A stretch of DNA of 64,000 bases from Psychrobacillus psychrodurans (GTDB lineage: Bacteria; Bacillota; Bacilli; Bacillales_A; Planococcaceae). The position numbers and the translations under genes were made by a program. The stretch is taken from NCBI RefSeq assembly GCF_027563345.1, contig NZ_JAMKBK010000013.1; one strand, given 5' to 3'. Below the pieces are notes generated by a model. It had not been told where the DNA came from. It saw only the letters and a program-made list of their open reading frames with translations, and ran no database searches. Positions 7,994-16,104 of the stretch are shown in pieces (position 1 is the first letter of the stretch; every line of letters starts with the position of its first letter).

Positions 7994-8080
7994 AATGATC
8001 CACCTCCAAATAGTGTCGCGAATACATGGTTTGGGCATAAATTCCGTAGAAACGAATAAGTTACGCCGTTTTAGATCCAT

Positions 8081-8118
8081 AAAAAAAGCGGACAGACATA
8101 TAATATATGTCTGCCCGC
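8081..8118 (-). terminator. Leader terminator before infC
   Basis: GCGGGCAGACATAT pairs with ATATGTCTGTCCGC (one G-U pair), three-base loop, followed by seven U. It lies 88 bases upstream of the infC start, an attenuator position. Confidence 0.9.
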
Positions 8119-8250
8119 CGATATGAGTACATGTAGTAACTACATGTTACAGTCGATCTTGTGCTTACCAGTCAACAACACTTGTAGGTGTCAAACAGGT
8201 GAGAAGCGGGCAGCCTCTTCTTATACCGCAAACTTGTATTCAATAACCTT
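8081..8250 (-). ncRNA. L20 leader (ribosomal protein autoregulatory RNA)
   Basis: The roughly 255-base untranslated leader between the infC promoter and the AUU start. It contains several pairing segments (about 8120-8240) and ends in an intrinsic terminator (8081-8118: 14-bp stem, three-base loop, then seven U). Position, size and the premature terminator match the known Bacillales L20 leader upstream of infC-rpmI-rplT, in which L20 binding promotes termination. The detailed rRNA-mimic fold was not reconstructed. Confidence 0.8.
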
Positions 8251-8254
8251 ATTA

Positions 8255-8283
8255 ACTATATCATGATGAAATAGGTATGTCAA
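8255..8283 (-). promoter_or_regulatory. Sigma-A promoter of infC operon
   Basis: TTGACA (8278-8283), 17-base spacer, TATAGT (8255-8260). Transcription would start near 8248, just after thrS ends at 8292. Confidence 0.85.
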
Positions 8284-8291
8284 CACTAAAT

Positions 8292-10220
8292 CTATTGGTG
8301 TGCTACTTCTTCTTTCAAACGTTCTAAGAACTCTCCAAAAGGAATGCTTTCTGATTTTTGTTCTCCGTATTTACGAACGTTGACATTACCTGCTTCTAGC
8401 TCTTTATCTCCTAGTACAAGCATGTATGGAACTTTTTGCATTTGTGCTTCACGAATCTTATAACCTAGTTTTTCTTCACGATCATCCATTTCAACACGGA
8501 AACCTGCCGCTACTAATTGCTCTTCTATTTGTTTAGCAAATTCAAAATGCACTTCATTGGAAACTGGAATTATTTCAACTTGAACAGGTGCTAACCAAGT
8601 TGGGAATGCACCTTTATATTCTTCGATTAAGAATGCTACAAAGCGCTCCATCGTTGAAACAACCCCGCGATGGATAACAACAGGACGATGCTGCTTGCCA
8701 TCTTCACCAACATAATTTAAGTCAAAGCGTTCAGGTAACAAGAAGTCTAGCTGAACAGTCGATAAAGTTTCTTCTTTGCCAATCGCTGTTTTCACTTGAA
8801 CATCCAATTTTGGTCCGTAAAATGCCGCTTCATCTTCCGCTTCAAAGTAATCTAAACCAAGCTCGTCCATCGCTTCTTTTAACATGCTTTGTGCCTTTTC
8901 CCACATTTCATCGTTATCAAAATATTTTTCTTTGTTTTGAGGATCACGATAAGAAAGACGGAAAGAATAGTCTTCTAAGTTAAAGTCTTTATAAACCGAA
9001 ATGATTAATTCTACAACTTTTTGGAACTCGGATTTGATTTGGTCTGGACGTACAAATAAATGCGCATCATTTAAAGTCATTCCGCGAACACGTTGTAATC
9101 CTGATACTGCACCTGACATTTCATAACGATGCATTGTCCCTAACTCTGCAATACGTAACGGAAGGTTTCTATAAGAATGCATACCATTTTTGAACACCAT
9201 CATATGATGTGGACAGTTCATTGGGCGTAGTACCAATGTTTCGTTGTCCATTTCCATTGGCGGGAACATAGAATCTTGATAGTGATCCCAGTGACCAGAA
9301 GTTTCATAAAGCTCTTTCGAACCTAATACTGGTGTATATACATGTTTGTAACCTAATTTAAGCTCTTTATCTACAATATAACGCTCAATAACACGACGGA
9401 TTGTCGCTCCATTTGGTAACCAAAGCGGTAAACCTTGACCAACTTTTTGAGAAGTTGTAAATAAATCTAGCTCTTTCCCAATTTTACGGTGATCACGTTC
9501 TCTTGCTTCTTCTAACATATTTAAATGATGAGTAAGCTCTTCTTTTTTAAAGAATGCAGTACCGTAAATACGTTGAAGCATCTTGTTATCACTATTTCCA
9601 CGCCAGTATGCACCAGCAATGCTTAATAGCTTGAACTCTTTAAGTTTCCCAGTAGATGGAACATGAACTCCACGACAAAGGTCAAAGAAATCTCCTTGCT
9701 CATAAATAGAAACTTGTTCACCTTCAGGGATTGCTTCTAATAATTCTACTTTGTATTCATCTTCTTTAAATTTATCAAAAGCAACTTGACGAGAAACATC
9801 GTGGCGAATGATTTCTATATTTTCATTAATTATTTTTTTCATTTCTTTTTCGATTAATGGTAAGTCTTCCGCAGTAATCGGCACTGGTGAGTCAATATCA
9901 TAATAAAAACCATTTTCAATAACTGGTCCAATACCCAATTTAACATCTTTGAAAAGGCGTTTAACTGCTTGCGCAAGTAAATGTGCCGAACTATGGCGCA
10001 AGATTTCTAGAGCCTCGTCAGATTCCGGAGTAATAATTGCGATATCTCCATCCTCAGTGATTGGTGTTTTAAGGTCAATTAATACTCCACTTAGTTTTCC
10101 AGCAAGTGCTTTTTTACGTAAGCCAGGACTTATCGATTGGGCAATTTCTTCTGTAGTTGTAGATACAGGGAATTCCTTTACTGCTCCATCTGGAAATTTC
10201 AATTTAATAATTTCTGCCAT
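8292..10220 (-). CDS. thrS: Threonyl-tRNA synthetase
   Basis: A 642-residue class II synthetase that charges tRNA-Thr. Order: TGS domain (1-62), editing/SAD domain with HSSAHLLAQAV (about 75) and DLCRGVHVPSTG (about 180), catalytic core with RPMNCPHHMMVF (zinc Cys/His), GLQRVRGMTLNDAHLF and FYGPKLDVQVK, and a C-terminal anticodon-binding domain. The start is the ATG at 10220 after AAAGGAG; 23 further upstream codons are open but would run through a terminator hairpin. Controlled by a threonine T-box about 0.8 kb upstream, separated from the gene by a repeat element. Confidence 0.97.
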   Translation of the reverse strand: MAEIIKLKFPDGAVKEFPVSTTTEEIAQSISPGLRKKALAGKLSGVLIDLKTPITEDGDIAIITPESDEALEILRHSSAHLLAQAVKRLFKDVKLGIGPVIENGFYYDIDSPVPITAEDLPLIEKEMKKIINENIEIIRHDVSRQVAFDKFKEDEYKVELLEAIPEGEQVSIYEQGDFFDLCRGVHVPSTGKLKEFKLLSIAGAYWRGNSDNKMLQRIYGTAFFKKEELTHHLNMLEEARERDHRKIGKELDLFTTSQKVGQGLPLWLPNGATIRRVIERYIVDKELKLGYKHVYTPVLGSKELYETSGHWDHYQDSMFPPMEMDNETLVLRPMNCPHHMMVFKNGMHSYRNLPLRIAELGTMHRYEMSGAVSGLQRVRGMTLNDAHLFVRPDQIKSEFQKVVELIISVYKDFNLEDYSFRLSYRDPQNKEKYFDNDEMWEKAQSMLKEAMDELGLDYFEAEDEAAFYGPKLDVQVKTAIGKEETLSTVQLDFLLPERFDLNYVGEDGKQHRPVVIHRGVVSTMERFVAFLIEEYKGAFPTWLAPVQVEIIPVSNEVHFEFAKQIEEQLVAAGFRVEMDDREEKLGYKIREAQMQKVPYMLVLGDKELEAGNVNVRKYGEQKSESIPFGEFLERLKEEVAHQ

Positions 10221-10243
10221 TTTGAACACTCCTTTTATAATAA

Positions 10244-10270
10244 GAAAAACCGGGCAAAAAGACTCCCGGT
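10244..10270 (-). terminator. Second terminator-like hairpin just before thrS
   Basis: ACCGGG/CCCGGT stem with a 10-base loop and five U, ending about 24 bases upstream of the thrS ATG. A very similar hairpin follows the corresponding repeat arm at 23522-23550, so it may belong to the repeat element. Confidence 0.7.
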
Positions 10271-10298
10271 CCTTTAAGAACCGAAACATATATATGCC

Positions 10299-10423
10299 GT
10301 TGATTTCCGCTCCGGGCGGACGCTTTCCGTGGGCACGGCTTCAATCTCCTCGTCACTCCGTTCCTGCGGGGCTTTCAGCTCGCGCTATACCCACTGGAGT
10401 CGCCGCCCTGCGCTCCAATCAAC
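10299..10423. repeat. GC-rich inverted-repeat element, copy 2 (left arm of composite 1)
   Basis: 125 bp bounded by GTTGATT and AATCAAC. The core holds GGGCGGACGCTTTCCGTGGGC, CCTGCGGGGCTTTCAGCTCGCG and ACTGGAGTCGCCGCCC, in the orientation opposite to copy 3. Confidence 0.8.
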
Positions 10424-10671
10424 CATGTCCACTTGAAGTAAAAGAATAATTGAAGTCAATAGTACTTACTATTTCATAGTTTATTTGGAAATAAGTAATG
10501 TTGAAATGAACTCTAGTACAAAGAAATTTTACTGTCTACATCTATCATTGAATAACAGCATTTCTAATTCAACAGCGATCACAGATGATGTTTTCACTAA
10601 ATAAAATTGGACCAATCTTATCATCTAAGCGATAGGCTTTGCCAAATCTTATAATGGAGTACTACACACTA

Positions 10672-10789
10672 GTTGATTGTAGTGAAATGTGGCGACTCCA
10701 GCGGGAATAGCGTTAGGCGAAGACCCCGCAGCACAGCGAGGAGGCTGAGGCAACGCCCGCGGAAAGCGTCCACATGTAACGGAAATCAC
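10672..10789. repeat. GC-rich inverted-repeat element, copy 3 (right arm of composite 1)
   Basis: 118 bp from GTTGATTGTAGTGAAA to ACGGAAATCA, with GGCGACTCCAGCGGGAA, GAAGACCCCGCAG, GAGGAGGCTGAGG and CGCGGAAAGCGTCC. Matches copy E near 33.83 kb closely by eye. Confidence 0.8.
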
Positions 10790-10994
10790 AGGATTATTCA
10801 TTCTAAAAATCTCAAGAACCCAGTGTTCACGGTACATTTTTATATACTTTCTTATTCTTTTAGAAAAGCACAAGCGCCTATTTTAGCCCCTACAAGCGCT
10901 GAAAGCCAAATTGAAAGCATTCTTTTCGCTTTCAACCAAGGGACTGAAGCGACCTCGAGGGACCGGGCGCTGGAGCTAGACATTTAAAAAACAA

Positions 10995-11257
10995 TAAAAA
11001 AACCCCATCCCTAAAAAGGGACGAGGTTCAAGTCGTGGTTCCACCCTTCTTCTGTCTATCCAATAGAAATGAAATAGACGAAGCTTTGCATCGGCTAACG
11101 GGCCGGTGACCGGTAATTGCTATATTAATTCACAATTACTGCTCGGAGGTGGTAAATCGATTGCCGATACTTAAGAAGCTTACAGCCATGGCTTCTCTCT
11201 CTTCAAAGTCGTACAAACTGATTGTTGTCCTCTTCATTGCATTTACTTATTCTTATG
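10995..11257 (-). promoter_or_regulatory. Threonine T-box leader for thrS
   Basis: The minus strand carries the T-box motif GGGTGGAACCACG (11034-11046), followed by an intrinsic terminator (stem 11003-11025, then a U run at 10995-11002). Upstream is a long Stem I region; the sequence TTTACCACC near 11150 fits an ACC threonine specifier codon followed by the usual purine. Uncharged tRNA-Thr would stabilise the antiterminator and allow thrS transcription. The only gene downstream on this strand is thrS, whose start codon is about 775 bases beyond the terminator because composite repeat 1 lies between. Confidence 0.9.
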
Positions 11258-11263
11258 GAAATG

Positions 11264-11292
11264 ATTATACGTCACTGAAAATCCATTTGCAA
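11264..11292 (-). promoter_or_regulatory. Sigma-A promoter of the thrS T-box leader
   Basis: TTGCAA (11287-11292), 17-base spacer, TATAAT (11264-11269). The predicted start is near 11257, at the 5' edge of the T-box. Confidence 0.85.
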
Positions 11293-11332
11293 GTTGAAAT
11301 TCATTTTTTTCGTGAAAGTTCTCTCTTATCCT

Positions 11333-12271
11333 TTAACTTTCCCTCCAGTTTTTCCCTTGTAGCGCAATTGGTGTCGTAAGAGCTCGAATTCGTTCCATGA
11401 TTCGTCCAGCTTTTACAACTTCCTTTTCACCGCGCTGCGTAAAGGATAAATGATGCTGCAACTCATCATAGTTGAAGTTAGAGGACATGAAAGTCGGTAG
11501 CTGCTCTGACATTCTATAATGCAAAATTGTCCCTAAAATTTCGTCCCTGGTCCAGCTAGACATAATTTCTGCCCCAATATCGTCTAGCATCAAAACCGGA
11601 GCACGTTTAACGAATTCAATCTTCTCTGCTAATGACTGATCTTGAATTGCTTGTTTCATTTCCCTTAAAAATTCAGGTACATATACAACTACAGAATGAA
11701 TATGTCTTGCCGCTAACTCATTTGCAAGAGCACCTAGCAAGTACGACTTCCCTACTCCAAACTTGCCATGGATATATAAGCCTTTTACTGGAAGTACTTT
11801 TGTACGTTCCCATTCGTTAAGAAAGTCTTTAGCTGCACGTACTGCAACAACTCTACTGCCATCCTCTAAATCTACTCCTGCAAGACTAGCTTCCATAACT
11901 TCTTTAGGCATATGAATACTGTCAATCATAGAAATAACTTTCTTACGCTCGTCTTCAATAATACCCCGTTTGCAGCGAATAAAATCATTATCTATCAAGT
12001 TTCGATCAAGGACTAGTTTAGGCTCATACCCTTTCATGTAATTGTGACATTGATCTAACGTTGGACAAGAGTCGCAATCATGTGATTGAGATATAAATTC
12101 ATATAGCTTACTCAAACTACGATCGACTATCTCCTTATTGATGTCTGAGGCGTTTTCCTCAAGAAACTTCTGCACTCTAGGGTCTTCTAAGACTTCCTTT
12201 TTCATATCGTTTAGTCGAGTAGTAAATTCAGGCGATACAACTCTCTTGAGGGTTTCATTAATACGTTCCAT
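11333..12271 (-). CDS. dnaI: Primosomal protein DnaI (helicase loader)
   Basis: A 312-residue AAA+ ATPase that loads the replicative helicase DnaC together with DnaB and DnaD. The N-terminal zinc-binding domain shows CDSCPTLDQCHNY. The AAA+ domain has Walker A GKFGVGKSY (about 170), Walker B VLMLDDIGAE (about 230) and an SxxN sensor region (MSSNFNY). A GTG at 12278-12280, abutting the dnaB stop, would add three residues. The ATG at 12269-12271 is preferred because an AGGTG lies six bases upstream and the family starts ME. Cotranscribed with dnaB and nrdR. The ytxC gene usually following in Bacillus is absent. Confidence 0.95.
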   Translation of the reverse strand: MERINETLKRVVSPEFTTRLNDMKKEVLEDPRVQKFLEENASDINKEIVDRSLSKLYEFISQSHDCDSCPTLDQCHNYMKGYEPKLVLDRNLIDNDFIRCKRGIIEDERKKVISMIDSIHMPKEVMEASLAGVDLEDGSRVVAVRAAKDFLNEWERTKVLPVKGLYIHGKFGVGKSYLLGALANELAARHIHSVVVYVPEFLREMKQAIQDQSLAEKIEFVKRAPVLMLDDIGAEIMSSWTRDEILGTILHYRMSEQLPTFMSSNFNYDELQHHLSFTQRGEKEVVKAGRIMERIRALTTPIALQGKNWRES

Positions 12272-12280
12272 TCTTGTCAC

Positions 12281-13642
12281 CTACCTTTTCAACATGCCTA
12301 ACTCTGCTAATAGTTTTTGACGTTCTTCATCGATATTTTGAATACCATTAGTAGTTTTACCTGATGATTTCTTCGTTTCTCCATCTTTTTTATAAAACCA
12401 ATCAGGCACTTTTTCCTCGCGTGTCGGCTTTTTTGTATATGTTTTTTGTGGAGAGCCTTCATTTTTCCATTTTACATACTGTTCGTGTTCGTTCCTAGCA
12501 AGCTCCATCGCTTCTTTGGCTGTTTTGACATCTTTCCGCATCCAATGAGAAGCAATTTTCTCCGCATAATTTTTCGTGAGTTTCATGTCTGTACGCAATA
12601 ATACATATTGTAACAAAACATTAACAACTCCGATCGGCATTTTGAAATGAGTTACAAAATGATTAGCTAACTGAACATCCGCGAGAATTGGCTCTTTTCC
12701 GTTTGCGATATCCTTTAATACTGACACCGGTGGCGTTGTTTCTAAATAATGGATTAACTCACCTTCCTTCGTTAGGGGTTGAGCGGATTCCAAAGATACC
12801 ACTTGTTTTTCAATCTTCTCAATTACAGGCGCAACTTTGGAAACAGTAAGTTTGTAATAATCCGAACATGCTTTTTTTAATCTTGCTTCTGAAAGATGTA
12901 ATTCATCATCTAACGCAAGAATAACTACTTTTTGCATTTCCACTGGACTTAATTTATATAAAAAGGCGAGTTTTGCAATTACTTCTCTCGCTTCTATTGT
13001 CATCGCTGATTTAGGTACTAATTGCTCAGAAAGTCCCTCTTGAAGTAATGAAAAATCAAATTGATCATAATAAAATGGAACAGCTGATTTCCTTTCCTTC
13101 GATACGAAAGTGTCATCGTAAGATAGAGAATTATCCATTTTGGAGGATGGTTTAAATACATCCATAAATGTTCTAGAAACGTCATTAAAGCCATCATTCC
13201 AATTGGAGTTTTGGATAAAACGATTACGTAAATGTTTGAAAGCATTTTCACCAACTTTATTTAGCAAAAACATGGAAAGTAATGGATCTTTTAAAAATGA
13301 CTCTGCATCTAACGGTGCCGAAAGATCATAATGGAATATATTCCCTTCATCCATCGTTTTTTTCCATGTACGTAGAAGACCAATTGCCTCTAGAGCAAGA
13401 CGAGCTTGAAAAACTTTACCTATAGGCATCCCGAGAACATTCATCAATTGGTAATGTGACCATCGCTCACTGCTTTTTTGTTCTCCTTCTGCCCAAAGTG
13501 TTAAATACAAACTAATACTTTCTGCTCCAACTAACGGCTGATAAAACAAAGTTAGCAATTGCCGATCATAATCAGATAAAGAATATGGTAAGCGAATCAT
13601 ATACAAATCTGCTGGCTGTAGCTCTTTATATAACATCGACAA
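12281..13642 (-). CDS. dnaB: Replication initiation and membrane attachment protein DnaB
   Basis: A 453-residue DnaD/DnaB-family protein of low-GC Gram-positives, needed for helicase loading at oriC and on restart, and membrane associated. The N-terminal winged-helix region and the two DnaD-like helical domains are compatible; the C-terminal segment has EKVPDWFYKK. The start is a TTG at 13640-13642, nine bases after GGGGAG; an ATG two codons later is 15 bases away and less suitable. Ends directly at dnaI, so translation is likely coupled. Lies 66 bases after nrdR. Confidence 0.94.
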   Translation of the reverse strand: MSMLYKELQPADLYMIRLPYSLSDYDRQLLTLFYQPLVGAESISLYLTLWAEGEQKSSERWSHYQLMNVLGMPIGKVFQARLALEAIGLLRTWKKTMDEGNIFHYDLSAPLDAESFLKDPLLSMFLLNKVGENAFKHLRNRFIQNSNWNDGFNDVSRTFMDVFKPSSKMDNSLSYDDTFVSKERKSAVPFYYDQFDFSLLQEGLSEQLVPKSAMTIEAREVIAKLAFLYKLSPVEMQKVVILALDDELHLSEARLKKACSDYYKLTVSKVAPVIEKIEKQVVSLESAQPLTKEGELIHYLETTPPVSVLKDIANGKEPILADVQLANHFVTHFKMPIGVVNVLLQYVLLRTDMKLTKNYAEKIASHWMRKDVKTAKEAMELARNEHEQYVKWKNEGSPQKTYTKKPTREEKVPDWFYKKDGETKKSSGKTTNGIQNIDEERQKLLAELGMLKR

Positions 13643-13708
13643 TTGTATCTACTCCCCTTTAGAATATATTAAAATATAGAACGCTGTTTCACAAAATAAT
13701 ACTTCAAT

Positions 13709-14173
13709 TTATAATGAAGGATTTTTCTTTAAAATTTCCTTTAACTCATCGATAAATACATTTATATCTTTAAATTGGCGGTAGACGGAAGCAAAGCGGA
13801 CATAAGCTACCTCATCTACTTCTGCAAGTTTGTCCATTACAATTTCACCGACGTCTTCTGATTTCACTTCTGCATTACCCATTCTTCGTAATTCTTTTTC
13901 AATAGAGAAAACAATATTTTCTAGTTGTTCTAATGCAACTGGTCTTTTTTCACATGCACGAATTAGCCCTCGTAACACTTTTTCACGACTAAACTCTTCT
14001 CTAGAACCATCTTTTTTTACAACGATTAATGGTGTCTCTTCTACTTTTTCAAACGTAGTAAAACGAAATCCACAATCTTCGCATTCTCTTCTTCTCCTGA
14101 TTGCCTTATTGTCATCCACAGGACGAGAATCGACAACTTTTGTGCCATTGTATTGACAAGTTGGGCATCTCAT
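13709..14173 (-). CDS. nrdR: Transcriptional repressor NrdR
   Basis: A 154-residue regulator of ribonucleotide reductase genes. The N-terminal zinc ribbon has CPTC at residues 3-6 and CEDC near 31-34, followed by RRRRE. The ATP-cone (about 49-139) contains VVKKDGSREEFSREKVLRG. It binds NrdR boxes in response to dATP/ATP. First gene of nrdR-dnaB-dnaI, with AGGAGAG before the ATG. No NrdR box was recognised nearby. Length is typical. Confidence 0.97.
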   Translation of the reverse strand: MRCPTCQYNGTKVVDSRPVDDNKAIRRRRECEDCGFRFTTFEKVEETPLIVVKKDGSREEFSREKVLRGLIRACEKRPVALEQLENIVFSIEKELRRMGNAEVKSEDVGEIVMDKLAEVDEVAYVRFASVYRQFKDINVFIDELKEILKKNPSL

Positions 14174-14240
14174 ATAGATCTCTCCTAATTCTTCACAGTA
14201 GTTTTATGTATCTATTATAACAATATTTTCGGGTAAAATC

Positions 14241-14270
14241 GAAAAAGCAGAGGAATCTCTTCCTCTGCTC
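14241..14270 (-). terminator. Terminator after speD
   Basis: Stem AGCAGAGGAA/TTCCTCTGCT, four-base loop, U-rich tail. Lies between speD and nrdR. Confidence 0.9.
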
Positions 14271-14291
14271 ACTCAGTCAGGTATAAATCTA

Positions 14292-14675
14292 TTACGCTTG
14301 AACTGTCAATCGTGACGCAGGCTTTTTAACTGGTCCCATACCACGTGGCATTTCTAACGTTTCGCGTGTTCCAGCATTAAGAGCATCTGCTATATAGTTA
14401 GCTGCGATTGATGGATCTAAATCACCACATGTATACACATCAATGCTTGCATAACCGTGCTCTGGAAAGCTGTGAATCGTTAAATGCGATTCGGAAATAA
14501 TAACGACTCCACTTACACCTTGTGGCGCAAATTTGTGAAATGCAACTTCTCTGACTTCTGCACCAGATTTTAGTGCAGCATCAACAAATGTTTGCTCGAT
14601 AAATTGCATATCGTTAAGTTTGTCGAAATCGCACTCCCATAGTTCTGCAATAATGTGACGTCCCATTGTTTCCAA
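14292..14675 (-). CDS. speD: S-adenosylmethionine decarboxylase (TTG start)
   Basis: A 127-residue pyruvoyl enzyme that makes decarboxylated SAM for spermidine synthesis. The self-cleavage site is in ISESHLTIHSFPEHGYASID, where the Ser of ESHLT becomes the pyruvoyl group; CGDL and PRGMGP are also conserved. The frame is open 18 codons further, but family length and the AAGGGGGA site eight bases upstream favour TTG at 14673-14675 (METMGRH). It has its own promoter, an untranslated leader of about 115 bases with no recognised riboswitch, and a terminator, so it is monocistronic. Confidence 0.93.
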   Translation of the reverse strand: METMGRHIIAELWECDFDKLNDMQFIEQTFVDAALKSGAEVREVAFHKFAPQGVSGVVIISESHLTIHSFPEHGYASIDVYTCGDLDPSIAANYIADALNAGTRETLEMPRGMGPVKKPASRLTVQA

Positions 14676-14800
14676 TGTCCGTTTCCCCCTTTGATAAGTT
14701 TTATTTTTAACCTCAAAGTTGACTACCACGGGGGAAAGTTAGTCCAAAGAGGTCCTAACCCTTTAAGTAGTCGGTGTACAAGTAAAGTAACACGATTCTC

Positions 14801-14829
14801 ATTATATGTTGTTTTATTGAAATATGCAA
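14801..14829 (-). promoter_or_regulatory. Sigma-A promoter of speD
   Basis: TTGCAT (14824-14829), 17-base spacer, TATAAT (14801-14806). Confidence 0.8.
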
Positions 14830-14874
14830 GAAATAATTAACCTCTTTCTAATCGCTAGAAAGAGGTTTGGATAA

Positions 14875-15879
14875 TTATAGAGATAAAGCTACTTTTTTAG
14901 TAAGGTCAACCACTCTAGCAGAGTAACCCCACTCATTATCATACCAAGCAAGAACTTTTACTTTACGGTCACCAATAACCATAGTAGTTAAACCATCCAC
15001 CGTTGTAGATAGAGTTGTAGTGTTAAAGTCGATGGATACTAGAGGTTCCATCGTAATACCTAATATACCTTGCATTGTACCTTCAGATGCTTTAAGGAAA
15101 GCCTCATTAACTTCTTCTGAAGTAACATCTTTTTGCAAATCCACCACTAAGTCTACTAAGGAGACATTTGGAGTTGGTACACGTAATGCCATACCATGAA
15201 TCTTCCCTTGAAGCTCTGGCAATACAAGTGTAAGTGCTTTTGCAGCTCCTGTTGAGGTAGGAATGATTGATTGACCACAGGCACGTGCACGACGTAAATC
15301 CTTATGTGGATTATCTAGATTATTTTGATCGTTTGTATATGCATGAACAGTTGTCATTAACCCATTTTCAATACCAAATGTGTCATTCAATACCTTCACT
15401 ACAGGTGCTAAGCAGTTTGTTGTACAGCTTGCATTCGAAATTATATGGTGAATCGATAAATCTAACTTATCATCGTTTACTCCCATAACTATAGTTGCAT
15501 CTTCATTTTTTGCAGGAGCAGTTATTATCACTTTCTTTGCACCAGCTTCAATATGTGCTTTAGCTTTTTCACCATCATTAAATTTACCAGTGGATTCAAT
15601 TACGATATCCACGTTTAGCTCTTTCCAAGGTAATTTTGCTGGATCACGATCATCCACAATTTGAACACGTTGGCCATTTACAATTAGAGCGTTTTCTTCT
15701 AGTGAAATATCTCCAGTGAAAGTACCATGTGTTGAATCATATTTAATAAGATGTGCCAATGTCTCTAACGGATATCTCGCGTTTATTGCTACCACATTCA
15801 AATCCTCTTGTGCTATTGCTTGACGAAAAACCATACGTCCAATACGTCCAAAACCATTAATCGCAATTGAAACTGCCAT
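14875..15879 (-). CDS. gapB: Glyceraldehyde-3-phosphate dehydrogenase, gluconeogenic type
   Basis: A 334-residue GAPDH with Rossmann motif INGFGRIGR, catalytic Cys in SNASCTTNCLAP (about 153) and WYDNEWGYS. The NARYPLETLAHLIKYDSTHG stretch and neighbours speD, nrdR and coaE match B. subtilis GapB, the NADP-preferring gluconeogenic enzyme, rather than glycolytic GapA; cofactor preference is inferred from that match. The promoter overlaps a CcpN-like site (15933-15943), as expected for glucose repression of gapB. A hairpin at 14839-14868 follows the gene. Confidence 0.93.
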   Translation of the reverse strand: MAVSIAINGFGRIGRMVFRQAIAQEDLNVVAINARYPLETLAHLIKYDSTHGTFTGDISLEENALIVNGQRVQIVDDRDPAKLPWKELNVDIVIESTGKFNDGEKAKAHIEAGAKKVIITAPAKNEDATIVMGVNDDKLDLSIHHIISNASCTTNCLAPVVKVLNDTFGIENGLMTTVHAYTNDQNNLDNPHKDLRRARACGQSIIPTSTGAAKALTLVLPELQGKIHGMALRVPTPNVSLVDLVVDLQKDVTSEEVNEAFLKASEGTMQGILGITMEPLVSIDFNTTTLSTTVDGLTTMVIGDRKVKVLAWYDNEWGYSARVVDLTKKVALSL

Positions 15880-15932
15880 AAGAAAAGTCCTCCTGTAACT
15901 ATGTGATACTTATTGTTTTTTAACCTTGAATT

Positions 15933-15943
15933 AGTATAACACA
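15933..15943 (-). promoter_or_regulatory. Candidate CcpN operator overlapping the gapB -10
   Basis: The minus strand reads TGTGTTATACT, fitting the CcpN consensus TRTGHYATAYW at every position. Its last six bases, TATACT, also form a plausible -10 box about 55 bases upstream of the gapB ATG. CcpN is known to repress gapB and pckA in B. subtilis. Confidence 0.6.
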
Positions 15944-16104
15944 TTTTATGTATTGTGTAGCCCCAAATATACAGAATAATAAAGTCGATATTTTCAAATA
16001 ACTTTTCATTGGTTCAGTAGAGCTAAGGAACAAAGACAAAACCTGTTACTACCGATTTTAGGAAGCCTTTGGACATACAGTTATTCACTTAATTAAGACA
16101 TAGA
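15944..16104. other. Intergenic stretch with nothing recognisable
   Basis: AT-rich sequence between the gapB promoter and composite repeat 2. No gene, hairpin or repeat was supported. Confidence 0.4.

Larger units (their letters stand above)
10299..10860. repeat. Composite repeat 1, inside the thrS leader
   Basis: Two inverted-repeat elements (10299-10423 and 10672-10789) flank a 248-base AT-rich spacer. To the right is a conserved tail (GTGTTCACGGTACATTTTTATATA) also seen near 29.25 and, diverged, 16.54 kb. The spacer contains GCGATAGGCTTTGCCAAATCTTAT, repeated near 33.79 kb. The whole block lies between the T-box terminator and the thrS ORF. Non-coding; overlapping open frames are low-complexity shadows. 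Confidence 0.75.

Noticed and set aside
9949..10449. 166-residue ORF antisense to thrS
   Set aside because: A shadow of thrS that runs into the repeat.
10649..10987. Open frames on both strands within composite repeat 1
   Set aside because: Long only because the GC-rich repeat has few stops; rich in Arg and Pro, no family.
14730..14800. Riboswitch in the speD leader
   Set aside because: No recognised SAM or polyamine-sensing motif; only a plain leader with a good promoter was supported.
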